Source of the DNA: Candidula unifasciata
Taxonomy: Eukaryota > Mollusca > Gastropoda > Stylommatophora > Geomitridae
Assembly (NCBI GenBank): GCA_905116865.2
Contig: CAJHNH020008558.1
Location: 257,001-321,000 of the forward strand
DNA: 64,000 bases
Direction: 5' to 3'
The position numbers and the translations under genes are program-made. Each line of letters starts with the position of its first letter. Position 1 is the first letter of the stretch. This document shows positions 53,335-64,000 of this stretch, in pieces. The notes under the pieces were generated by a model that did not search any database, was not told where the DNA came from, and was given only the letters and a program-made list of their open reading frames with translations.

Positions 53335-53600
53335 CTGGGTTCAAAAATTGACATCATAGCACTCGAAGCATTCCTAGCGTGCTCCGTCCTCATCTTGAGC
53401 AGCCAGCGCTGAGTTCCAATACTGATGGTACTGGTCACAATCTGGTTATATGTCGGTCTTGCCTTTCCTTTGAGTGAAGTGAGCCAGCCAGACCCTCTCC
53501 AGGCAATAATAATCTTGTTTCTCTACTGATTACGTTGCTTGTTCCCAAAGGGCCTTGACCACATCTGCCTTGTCATGTATCGATTCAGCACCCAGTGGTG
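53335..53600 (-). mobile_element. LINE 3' fragment (RNase-H LINE family)
   Basis: ATTGACATCATAGCACTCGA, CGTCCTCATCTTGAGCAGCC, GAGTTCCAATACTGATGGTA parallel 59,353-59,560. The minus strand gives the GTVSIGTLRWLL-type tail. Confidence 0.65.
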
Positions 53601-53814
53601 CAGATCAAGCAATTATGTATGCCTGTTCATTACGCACTACGCCAACATGACAGGAGACAAAATCTAAAGTATGCTCACTACCCGTAAACACGAAGAGGGT
53701 CTTGCAACAAATTAAGGAACCGTCAGATGCTCTAATATAAATGTTTTATGCACTTGGTTTGTGCCGTTGTCTGAGATTTGTACTTGTTAGATTCTTATTC
53801 TTGAAGTGGTATCC

Positions 53815-53985
53815 GACAGATGGCAGATTATGGAAGAGAACAATTACCTACTCTGCCATGTTATACGAATAGGCAAACATCTTTTGGCGGCCCACTTGGA
53901 CATTTTCTGCAGCCCACATCTGGTCACTTCAAAAACCGGCTCGCTAGCAGACGACTTAGTTGCTGGTCGGAACAGTATTTAGATC
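53815..53985. mobile_element. hAT-like end fragment
   Basis: ATGGAAGAGAACAATTACCT, GGCGGCCCACTTGG, TCTGCAGCCCAC; parallel at 56,615-56,745. Confidence 0.45.
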
Positions 53986-55070
53986 TGCCTCCTTTGATCG
54001 CGTTAACACTGCAGGCGATGTCTTCTAAATGCTAAGCCATTTTAAAATGGCTACCATAACCAGTCACATTTATAACCTAAAGACCGCCCCCCTTCGGGGA
54101 CGCTGGTTAAATGTAACGATTTTTTATATAATTTTCCCTAGCAAAGCAACTACCTGCCTACACGCACGGGCCGATGCTCACCGGTTGGAGCACACTGCGC
54201 GCAAACATCTTTCATGTTCTGGGACGTCCTGGAAACAGTTACTAATTAAAGAAGTTTATTTTTTGCTTGTCTGGCCTTTACAATGATTATTCTTTCCAAT
54301 GGTCAGTTAACCGTAAGAATTACATGTTAACGCTTTCCTAAGTATGTTCAAAGATGCAAAACAAATAAAATAAACGATCATCTTTCTAACATGGTGATAA
54401 TTCATCCCATCTGTTAGGAACGTAAGTATTGCACTAGCGTGGGAGAAATGCTTCTCTTGTAAATAATCAAATTTGGTCAATTTTAAATGATGGGGAATAT
54501 TAATCATTAGTTTTCCCCTTACAAGTCAGGTAAATGTTTTCACTAATAAGTCCTTACACATGTGTTGCGACAGAGTCCACACACATAACACTGATAAACT
54601 TTCACTTCACAAACTTCACGAAAACACTATACATTTCAATTATTTTTGACAGGAACAATCGTCTTTTCACTCTGTCATGACGCGATGATACATAGCACCG
54701 CAGACTGTGCTCTCACTCAATGATCATACCGAAATGAAGGTTATAAAAATGTTTACTTTGAGTAGACGAGCTAAAACCTACTTGTACTGGTTCATCTTTT
54801 TTTCGAGTATGTTTCGGGTCATGATTCTTTAGATAGTCTGTACCGTGTGTCGTTGTAATCAACATCTGTCCAGAGCGTTCTATCTCCCTGTTCTTGCAGT
54901 AATGTATGACTCTGCTGTGCCTTCACACTGAAAGGGATCAAGCATTATCTAAAATTTGTAGAAAAGAGTCTTGCATCGAATTAGTTATTAGTAATTAGTG
55001 AGGACTATCGGCTTTGCACTCTGAACATAGGACGCAGTTTGTGATATTTTAAAGCCTAATATAATCTAAC
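53986..55070. other. Gene-free stretch
   Basis: No family or exon recognised. Moderately CpG-rich and A/T-rich alternating blocks. Confidence 0.4.
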
Positions 55071-55079
55071 GATTGAACG

Positions 55080-55203
55080 GGGCTCCTGAGACTTGAACCT
55101 GGGGGATTCTTATCCGAATAAAGGCACTGCATGTCAACTGGTGTTAATGGCGCGTTTTGCTGTCCTGGTGGGTTGAACGTCACTCACTCACTCACTCACT
55201 CAG
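55080..55203 (+). mobile_element. SINE family E, 3' part with (CACT)n tail
   Basis: GGCACTGCATGTCAACTGG, TTTTGCTGTCCTGGTGGG, then CACTCACTCACTCACTCAC. Confidence 0.5.
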
Positions 55204-55394
55204 CAAAAGCCCTCCGTCAGATCCATAGGTGCTCCGATCTTCTCAATGGCTCAACAAGACTTATCACTCCATTTCTGTGTTGATCAACCAGCGTCTAGTG
55301 CCCTTTGTAAAATGCTCGTGCCTGGCTGCTCCAGGTTGCACTGCAATATCCACCAACGTGGACACGGTTACAGACTCCTGGCATCATAAAGGCT

Positions 55395-55635
55395 TATGTA
55401 CTGAAATGGCTGGGGCATATAGAGAAAATGACAGATAACATAGAGGTAAAAACTGTGTACACATAAAAGTTAAATGGGAAGACGACATAGAGATAATATG
55501 CAGGCAGATCCACAAACACTTGGAGTCGCAGAATGGAAAGTGAAGTCAAATTACAAAGATGGATGGGAGCTGATGATATCTGCAGCAATGGACCTCGTGC
55601 TCGGAATGCCGAAGAAGAAGAAGAAGAAGATATTT
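55395..55635 (+). mobile_element. LINE 3' end with (GAA)n tail
   Basis: KWLGHIEKM near 55,405, then GGAAGACGACATAGAGATAA and ACTTGGAGTCGCAGAATGGA; tail GAAGAAGAAGAAGAAG at 55,612-55,629. Confidence 0.8.
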
Positions 55636-56604
55636 ACCTATGCTTCCTCCTCCCTCTGCCTATGTTTCCCTCCAGCCTTTTCGCTTTCATGGCGCACTTC
55701 CCTTATCATGGTGTGCCGAAGAATATAGATTGTTTCCTTCTTATGTAGACAGACAGAAAGACAGCGTGAAAGATAGAAAGAGAGAATTGCTACCCCACCC
55801 CCAGAAAATGTTTAAGCTGGTTAAGCACACCCACTAACCATGTATAGAAGATGCCACGCCCTAAAACTGTTTCTGGGGCGAGAAGTGTTAAAGGACTAAA
55901 GCCACTAGGTTCTGGCGCCCCTGATGTTGCATGGTCTTGAAAAGAAAGCGTTTCTCAACATTTTGACACCAGCGGCTTACCAAAACAAGGGAAATTGTTT
56001 CACGCCCCCCCCAGACAGCTAACCGAACACAAAATTAAAAACACATGTAGACAGCAGTTTATTAGTGAAATCTGATCTCACAAAATTACATTTTTTTTAT
56101 TGTTGTTGCTGGTTAGAAGTTAGGAAACCTTACACGCGTGAATGGAGCGTTAATTCTGATAGGCAAAGAGATGCAATGCCATTCATTAGATGTCTCTTTT
56201 TTTAATATTTTTTTTTTAGATCACTGACATGGCTTAGAAAGTCTTTTCTCACATATAAGAAGTCGAAACAAACGACCTACAATCTGACAGCTCCATAAAT
56301 CAGACACTTAATTGTTTTTCCTGTGATATCTGAAACACAGACAATGATTGCATTTTAATATTTGGTTACAAGGCTGACATCGGAAGACAATTCAATCACC
56401 TTTTATTTTTTCACAGTAATCATACGCACATGACTGCGTATCTTGTAGGACGGTATTATTAATTAGGAGGGTACCTCTACGAAGGCGCTCGTTTTTAGGG
56501 AAATAACTATCAACGTTTTTAGCTACAGCTTTCAAATGCTGACTTGTTATGTTGAATATCATTTGGACTTGTTTGATTATAATCCTTGAGCTGTTGATCC
56601 TATA
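55636..56604. other. Gene-free stretch
   Basis: hAT-like fragment near 55,905-55,985 (CAACATTTTGACACCAGCGG). No exon seen. Confidence 0.4.
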
Positions 56605-56745
56605 GACTACAATCATGGAAGAGAAAAACTGCCTACCCAACCACTTACATGATTAGGTAGACAATTTCGGCGGCCTAGATTGTCTTTTCCGCGGTCCGCC
56701 AGTGGGCCGCGACCCATGGGTTGAAGAACACCGGTCTAAATCAAT
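56605..56745. mobile_element. hAT-like end fragment
   Basis: GCGGTCCGCCAGTGGGCCGC, CCCATGGGTTGAAGAACACC, typical of hAT right ends. Confidence 0.55.
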
Positions 56746-56904
56746 ATCAAGAAAGAACATGATTAATATCGATCCAGTGCATCGAACACCTTGATCTGTG
56801 CAGAGACTTAAACGCCTACTCCATTTGAAACTGCACACGTTGACGATGATGTAGATTAAAATTTAAGACTTTTACCCTTCCAAATCTAGGATATGCATTC
56901 AAGG

Positions 56905-57960
56905 TTAGTTAGTTGCGTATCCTTTACAGGACGTTGCAGAACCAATCCCAGCAGCCCCTGGCTGTTGTGTGGTTTCTCTAGGCAAATTTACGTCCAGTAG
57001 TTTGCCATTGCATTGCCCGCAGCTGGAATTGAACCCGGCACCCCGGCATTACAAAGTGTTCAGAAGATAGCAACAGGCAGTATGCGCTCTGAATGGATAG
57101 AAAGCATTCGGAAATCGCATTTAACATCCGTAACCTGGATCTACATACCGGGTCATGGGGGCGTGAAGATAAATGAGCGAGCAGACCAACTGGCAGGCAC
57201 TGCACTAATGATTGCGGGAAAAAGTATGGACAGAGCAGATATAGTCAACGCTGTACGAACTGGGCTAGTGGAGAATGAGGAATCCACGACACTAACATGA
57301 TTGATGGGAGTTAAGCATGGTGATGCACGTCTTTGTCGTCTTCGAGGCCGAGAAAGGAGACAATATAACCAGCTTCTTATGGGGACAATTAGTAGAAGTA
57401 CTTTGAAGTGGCTGCTGGTTCGGAGAACTGAGCACGCATGGGTATGCCCAATGTGCAGTGACATCAATTGTGATAACAAAACATAAAATAACCATCTTGT
57501 AGGGAGTCGGCAGTCCAAAACCCAAGTTCAAGGTGTCTCCTTCGTGCCAAAGAACTGCATGGCTGTTAGGTGAACAGTCGTTAACGATGGCAGGCAAATC
57601 GTTGTAGGGGCGACGCCTGCTGGTGGATGTAATGTCCTAAGTCCCTTCCTCAGCTAATAATGAGGGTACTGCTGGGGTGACCGTTTATTAACCCTCATAT
57701 AATGCTTCCAGTCAAAATGAACGCTAAGCACGGCCACCTTTTTTTTTAAAGCCGTGGCAAATGTTTTTTTTTTCCTGCCAGACAGTGGCCGTTGCATTTT
57801 TGCTCCATTTGTAGACTGGAAGGATGTAGTTTCGTCGCTGCGTTTGTTTTTCGTTGGCACAGGAGCGGAGCAACTGTGGGGTGACCCGTTTGCTATGAAG
57901 CTGAAACTAGGATTACCAGATTACCAGAAGTGTTCGCATCGACTTAGCCACAGAGCCGAC
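56905..57960 (-). mobile_element. SINE family A split by a nested LINE
   Basis: Left SINE part 56,905-57,061, right part 57,928-57,960 (GCATCGACTTAGCCACAGAG). The insert is bounded by AAGTGTTC at 57,054-57,061 and 57,928-57,935, so the SINE was there first. Confidence 0.93.
57062..57927 (+). mobile_element. 5'-truncated RNase-H LINE, inserted in the SINE
   Basis: 866 bp. Encodes IPGHGGVKINERADQLAGTA (RNase H end: GH-G, ERAD), then RADIVNAVRTG, RERRQYNQLLMG and a WVCPMC tail, with a TGA at 57,298-57,300. The 3' end is GATTACCAGATTACCAG. The 5' truncation and 8-bp duplication fit target-primed reverse transcription. Likely I/Nimb-like clade. Confidence 0.88.
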
Positions 57961-58560
57961 AGGACATGCATGGCGACATCATAAATTTTCGCCAATCACC
58001 CGCTCCAGACTTTCTTCACGTCATTCCCAGTAACATCTAATTATCTTCCTCGTTTACAGCAAACGTCCTTAGCTATTTTCACAAAACTAGTTTAAACCTG
58101 CAAATATCGCTAACCACTAACGTTAAACTATAACACACCATCTTCAGCCATGTTTCCGCCATCAATTACCCAATAGTTAAGCAGAAAAATACACATGTGG
58201 CCAGGTTTTCAAAAACGCAGATTACCCCTAGCTTCATTATTGCTCACAGCAGGACACTCGACGCAGAGTGGCCCCCGAAGATAACTGTCTAACAGCAGGA
58301 CTGTTCGAAAATAGCGCGCTTTTCTCGCAGACAAAGGATGTGAAGTCTTCAGAAATGTCTAAGCTTGGGGAATTGTATCACCAGAAGTGTCGCTATATTC
58401 TTGTTCTGCTGCAGGAAGAGTGTTATTGAGATTTGTATTTAAAAGACACAAGAAGGTGGTAAATAAAAGACATGGAGGGTAAAGTACTGTTGATGTGAGT
58501 GGCGTAGGATGGAGTAAATAGCAAAGTATTTAACGGGAAAAATAGAACATTGACCTGCCA
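57961..58560. other. Gene-free stretch
   Basis: Nothing recognised. Confidence 0.4.
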
Positions 58561-58775
58561 CTGCCGTCTTCTTCTTCTTCAGCCTTTCTATCCCCCAATG
58601 GAGCATAGGCCCTCAACCAAATCACGCCATGTCGTTCTATCCTTCACCATTACATGAAGCTCTCATCGTGTCCTTCCCATCTTTCTAACTTCATTCTCCA
58701 ACTCTCTTCTCCATGTGTTTTTTTTTTGGCCTTCCTTTATGCCCATGCCCCTGTCATCACAGAAAGTTAAAACAT
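58561..58775 (-). mobile_element. LINE 3' end with (CTT)n
   Basis: CTTCTTCTTCTTC at 58,567-58,580, then CTATCCCCCAATGGAGCATA, CACGCCATGTCGTTCTATCC: minus-strand 3' end with a (GAA)n tail. Confidence 0.6.
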
Positions 58776-59344
58776 TCCAGGTGCCAATTCTGGAGGTTTT
58801 CCTAGCTGAGAGGAGGTATGTCTACGATCTGGACTCCTTACGGCTTTCTCCACACTGTGTCATACTTCTCTACTTGAAGAGCCTCCCCTCATCTTGGTTG
58901 GCTGGGTTTTACTTGCTTCTTTTTTTTTTACTTATCCATGGTTGGTTGGTTTTTGTGGCTATTGTTTTTACAGGATGAGGCAGCCAACCTCAAGTCCACT
59001 ACCGACACCGCCTGTATTTACCAATCCTGGTTTAGTTAGACTGATCTTTGAACCTGATGACTTAGGGCCGCATGGCTAGGGTTATTGCCATAGTCTGGGC
59101 AGGTAACGGTTTTATTTTTGCTCCTGATAGAGATAAATCCCAAAAACTTACAGATAATTCGAACCTGGGTCTCCCGCTTGACAGCGCAGTGTCCTAACCG
59201 CTCTTCCAGCCGCTTCTCGAACAATGAACAAACATATAAATAAAGATATGAAAAAGACATAAATAAAGCACAAGATACAAGTACCCCCTAACCAGCTAGG
59301 ACAGCGGTGGGGCTATACCTTATATGTTCTTCAGAGACTGTTTG

Positions 59345-59560
59345 ATTTGATTTGATTCAAGAACCGACATCACAGCACTCTGGGCATTCCCATAAGTGCC
59401 CCGTCCCCATCTTCAGCAGCCAGCGAAGAGTTCCGATACTAACGGTGCCAGTAGCATTCTCATTAAACGTCCGTCTTGCCTTTTCTCTGAGCCCCGAGCA
59501 TCTGCCAGAACCTCTCGTCACTCCCCTCTTCCTCCCAGACATCAACTTCACCACACTGTG
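59345..59560 (-). mobile_element. LINE 3' fragment (RNase-H LINE family)
   Basis: The minus strand encodes NATGTVSIGTLRWLLKMGTG, then ECPECCDVG. Parallel to 53,335(-), 1,816(+) and 44,690(+). Confidence 0.75.
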
Positions 59561-59833
59561 GTGACAATCTGCTCCTCCGAACTGTACAAGCTCTCCCACA
59601 AGGCACTAACAACGTCTGCGTTATCATGCATCAGTATTTCACCAAGCTGAGGTGACAATCTGCTCCTCCGAACTGTACAAGCTCTCCCACAAGGCACTAA
59701 CAACGTCTGCATTATCATGCATCAGTATTCCACCAAGCTGAGGTGACAATCTGCTCCTCCGAACTGTACAAGCTCTCCCACAAGGCACTAACAACGTCTG
59801 CGTTATCATGCATCAGTATTCCACCAAGCTGTG
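59561..59833. repeat. 91-bp tandem repeat, 3 copies
   Basis: GTGACAATCTGCTCCTCCGA, CTGTACAAGCTCTCCCACAA and CATGCATCAGTAT in each. Starts at 59,561, 59,652 and 59,743; the first copy runs on from the LINE. Confidence 0.93.
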
Positions 59834-60136
59834 GCCAAGTTTTCTTTGGAGTCTTTACCGGTACTTAAAATTTATCCTGTTTGAAATCCACGAAGAAGCT
59901 CCTCGGGTTACTGGGGTGTCACACATAGGGGCCACAGCCCGGAACGAACGAACTTTATTTTCAAAGGGTTACAAATTAGGCACGCAGGCCTGTCTTACAT
60001 TCGGCCCTTCCAAACTCTCCATCTTTCACATAGCAGTTGTACTTCATCAGTAAAGCATTTTATGTTCATGTAATAATATGCATACTATGAATATCAAGTC
60101 AAAAACAAAAGCATGGGTGGTAAAATATGTGCGCAC
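59834..60136. other. Gene-free stretch
   Basis: No repeat family or exon recognised. Confidence 0.4.
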
Positions 60137-60221
60137 GCTCGCGCGTGAACACACACACCCACATACACACGCAAACCCATTCACTCACACATACACACAC
60201 ATACATACATACCATACATAC

Positions 60222-60252
<31 letters not shown>

Positions 60253-61080
60253 TCATACATACATACAGACAGACATACATACATACATACATACATATCA
60301 TACATACATACATACATACATACATACTACATACATACATACATACATACATACATACATACATACATACATACATACATACATACATACTACATACATA
60401 CATACATACATACATACATACATACATACATACATACCATACAAACATACATAATACATACATACATACCTACATACATACACATACATACAATACATAC
60501 ATACATACCATACATACATACATACATTACATACATAGACACATACATACATTCATTCATACCACACTGTCACGGCCCACACAGACATGCGCTCTAAAAA
60601 ACATACGCATACAACCCAGACACATATAGACACACACAGCTATATATACACACACATACACATACACACGTAGCCGCACAAAAAGACCCATACAAACACA
60701 CACACCGACGCACACAGACATAAACCTACACAGACACACACGCATGCAGTCACAGTGACACACACAAACACGCATACACACACGCAGGCAGGGAAACACA
60801 CAGATACACACACAAGCACGCATACAGTCACACACGCACACAGATATACAGGCAGACACATACAAAAAAAAAAAAAACAGAGACACGCAGACATCGTATA
60901 ATAGATACACCGACAGAGACACACACAATGTCACACACACACAGTCACTCACAGCCACAGACAGACACAGGTACACACACAGACACATAATGGCACACAC
61001 ACACACACACACACATACAAATACACTCACAGATGCACCAACTCTCACACAGACACACACGCGCAGGCGCACACACATTC
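60137..61080. repeat. (CACA)n/(CATA)n microsatellite field, about 940 bp
   Basis: (CATA)n from 60,197 to 60,560, then degenerate CACA-rich DNA. All six frames have long by-product frames. Confidence 0.97.
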
Positions 61081-61479
61081 CCAAAAAAACACACACAGAG
61101 AAACCCAGAGACAAGTAGACAGTCAGGCGAGTCTAACCCAATGTCAGCATTGCTGTAAATTCTACAGGAAGTAAGAAATAACGACAATACAATAGGTGAC
61201 ATTTAATATTCGGGTACAAACGAAACATACGTACACGATGCGTGGAAGAATTACTTTATTTTTAAATGTTTATAAATTGGATACACAACCTCCTTCCTCC
61301 CCTCTCAATCCCTTAAGTTCCGCCCTTTCAAATACTCAACTGTCAAACATTGTATTGTATCCATGTTGCAGTATGCTAAGTTCGTTTAGCAATAGACATA
61401 ATATAAATATTGTGTACAAACACAAAAGCTCGGGTAACACTTACATAAGTGAACGCGCGAATGCCTGTCTGCATACATA

Positions 61480-61560
61480 CATGCACACACACACACATAT
61501 ATATATATAAATACACACATACATAATACATACACATTCATATATAATACATGTATACCT
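61480..61560. repeat. (CA)n/(TA)n microsatellite
   Basis: ACACACACACATATATATAT and following CATA-rich run. Confidence 0.9.
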
Positions 61561-61801
61561 ATATAATGTCGGCTCTGTGGCTAAGTCGATGTGAACGCTT
61601 CGTAATGCCGGGATGCCGGGTTCGATCCCAGCTGCGGGCCATGCGCCTTGCGTTGGTATCAAGAAAGCCGACTGTCCAGTGAGCAATGGCAAACTACTGG
61701 ACGTACATTTGCCTAGAAAAACCACACAACAGCCAGGGGCTGTTGGGGTTGGTTCTGCAACGTCCTGTAAGGATACGCAACTAACCTAATACCTACATAA
61801 T
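61557..61801 (+). mobile_element. SINE family A, full length with 11-bp target duplication
   Basis: ACCTATATAAT (61,557-61,567) and ACCTACATAAT (61,791-61,801). Body 61,568-61,790 opens GTCGGCTCTGTGGCTAAGTC, has GGGTTCGATCCC and ends GGATACGCAACTAACCTAAT. Confidence 0.95.
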
Positions 61802-61874
61802 ACATACACTTTAATAATGCATACATACATACATGCATTCAATCCCATATACTTCTTTCTTTTGTCAAAATCTG

Positions 61875-62150
61875 CTTGTGCCGCTAGGCGTCGCAGTCTA
61901 TCAGATGATCGGCAACCGAGCCAGGGCGCGCTCAGTCGCTTCATATGCCGTGATGTTATGAAGTCTCAAGTTGTCTGTGACTCCTTCAATCCATATTCTT
62001 CTCGGTCTTCCCCTGTCTCTTGGTGTTTCGATTTTCATGTTGTATGCTCTTGATTCTGGCATCGTTGGTTCCATTCTCATTAGGTGACCAAACCATTTCA
62101 TTCTTTGCTTCTCAATAAATTTAACGATGGGTATACATACAGGCATACAC
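61875..62150 (-). mobile_element. LINE 3' fragment
   Basis: The minus strand encodes RMKWFGHLMRME, TPRDRGRPRRIWIEGV and AYEATERALAR, a non-LTR reverse-transcriptase C-terminus of a family different from the one at 6,668. Confidence 0.8.
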
Positions 62151-62644
62151 AAAAAATACCTATTACTTACGTCTACTTATGTATGTACGTTTATATATGT
62201 ATGATTAGATACATACAGACACGTATACACAACCAGACACACTCATACTACCTAATCGAAACTGAACACTCCGCTCCCATTACTTTCTTGTCCGGACATG
62301 CTTTTATTTACGAATTTTCTCGCCATTCAGGTCAAGCCGCCCGCCACGCCTGACCGGAGACATCTGTAGACCGGAGAGACCAGGCTCTAGTTTATCTCTG
62401 CGGAACTAACAATGGGATTGTTCTTTTGCGTGTCTGACTGATGGGCAGATAATCAAATCAGGGGACAGAAGTTGGCCTGGGTTCATCATGAGTTCAAACG
62501 ACGGATGTAGACCGAAATGATCAGATTTATGAATGGCACAAGAAATATGTAAAAACCCGAAAAATACGGTTGAAAATGATCAGACAAATCTGCAGTTCTA
62601 GGGCTTAGAGAGAAGGAATTATTTTCCATATGTAGTGTGATGTT
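62151..62644. other. Gene-free stretch
   Basis: No family or exon recognised; CATA-rich at its left edge. Confidence 0.4.
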
Positions 62645-63195
<551 letters not shown>

Positions 63196-63590
63196 CTGTC
63201 TGCGGTGCACACCTAAAAATAGGGTGTGTCTTCGTTAAAACGGGACGTTTGTGACCAACCCTGTGAAGACCACACAAAGTGCTAATCGCTACCCCTTGAA
63301 AATAAATTTACACAGACTGCAGTCTCGGCAAATACTAACAGCTCACACATGCATAAATTCATGAGGCAGCCGCCAGAAGCCTGTACGAACAGTCCAGTAC
63401 TAGAAGACGCGGTTCAACGTCGGTGCAAGCACACGCTGTAACAAATCAACAGCGTTTCTATCTTTCCACGACATTCTAGTGGATCCCACTGTCAAAAGCA
63501 GGTGGAAATCTTGTCAATTTGAATGGTTATCTAAAATTATGTCGTTGACTCGTGGCATATTGAAGTGTTTAGTTTCATGTAAATTATGTC
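63196..63590. other. Gene-free stretch
   Basis: Unique-looking, CpG-containing, no exon recognised. Confidence 0.4.
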
Positions 63591-63900
63591 GATATAAAAA
63601 CTCTGTTTTCGTACAGCATTGAACGAGGCTATGCTCACGTTGTCCCTGTTATAAAATAACCCTGTTCAATATTTTAACAGGAATCGACAGCAACATAATT
63701 CCTCTATAGTTTTCACACTCTTGCAGGTCATCTTTTGGGCATTTTCACAACATATCTTTCTCTCCAATCTGGTGGCATTTCTTTGGTCTCCCATACTTTA
63801 CTGAATAATTTGTGTAGCATTCCGCAGATGTGGTGTTGTTGGTATCATGTTGAAAAGGAGTCTATATGTGATCTCTCTGACTTAGATGTAATGTGTTTGC
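63591..63900 (-). mobile_element. LINE reverse-transcriptase N-terminal remnant
   Basis: The minus strand reads KVWETKEMPPDW, then VVKMPKR and a broken YRGI-like step, the start of a LINE reverse-transcriptase domain (W(K)E.P..W, (L/M)PK, NYRGI). Confidence 0.7.
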
Positions 63901-64000
63901 TGAGCAGGTTACAGAAAAAGCTTGTGTAACCTTTTGGGCATTTTCTAAGTTACTGCTAGGTATGACGCAAATCTTCTAATCTCCGAGATTTTTTGATCGC

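Noticed and set aside
60221..60552. Met-Tyr-Val-Cys repeat proteins on the minus strand
   Set aside because: A by-product of the (CATA)n tract.
60078..61202. Long frames of His/Thr/Tyr/Ile or Cys/Val
   Set aside because: They translate CATA and CACA repeats.
61568..61640. Functional tRNA gene
   Set aside because: It has A- and B-box-like motifs but no full cloverleaf, and it is the head of SINE family A with a target duplication.

Overview
The window is eukaryotic genomic DNA. It holds one large multi-exon gene (coding exons from 2,005 to 30,496, + strand) in a region crowded with transposable elements, tRNA-derived SINEs, minisatellites and long microsatellites. The RNase-H-bearing LINE fragments, the SINEs with (GAA)n tails, the small-exon/large-intron layout and the lack of vertebrate repeats suggest a mollusc, perhaps a gastropod. 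This is inference from style, not a species call. No bacterial features, CRISPR arrays or standalone RNA genes were seen.

The gene: sixteen exons with GT/AG borders and compatible phases form one open frame of about 643 codons ending at a TAG at 30,494-30,496. The 5' end lies outside the window. The protein contains two tandem snurportin-1-type trimethylguanosine (m3G)-cap-binding domains. Domain 1 uses exons 2-7 (4,671-16,412) and domain 2 uses exons 11-16 (23,204-30,496). They are joined by an Arg/Gly-rich, Tyr/Asn/Gln-rich and Lys-rich linker (exons 8-10). Intron positions and phases match between the two domains (0,0,1,0,0,0), and both have an exon that starts exactly at Ile-Asp-Gly-Leu-Leu, so this looks like a duplication of one six-exon block. 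Snurportin-1 normally has one such domain after an N-terminal importin-beta-binding (IBB) segment and carries m3G-capped U snRNPs into the nucleus. The IBB segment is not visible here.

Introns (2-30 kb): they carry fragments of several LINE families, at least five SINE families (some with clear target-site duplications), a piggyBac-like TTAA-flanked MITE inside a LINE remnant, a hAT-like element, a 78-bp minisatellite, a 525-bp pyrimidine-only tract and a 90-bp-arm inverted repeat. Two SINEs sit within about 110 bp upstream of 3' splice sites.

Downstream (30.5-40 kb): two short hAT-type MITEs, degenerate satellites, a 25-bp minisatellite, minus-strand LINE reverse-transcriptase remnants and a candidate polyadenylation signal at 39,054. 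CpG is very rare until about 39.9 kb and then becomes common, which suggests that the transcribed, methylated domain ends there.

40-64 kb: a repeat-dense intergenic region. It contains a 258-bp MITE with 19-bp perfect inverted repeats and a complete but non-autonomous LTR retrotransposon (46,961-53,124; 554-bp LTRs with 6 differences; 5-bp target duplication AATAAG-type context, exact repeat AATAG). That element has gag, zinc knuckle and protease but no reverse transcriptase or integrase, and ends in a membrane-anchor segment. Further on there is a 5'-truncated RNase-H LINE nested inside a SINE, and long CATA/CTAT/CTGT microsatellites up to 63.2 kb. I saw no other host gene.
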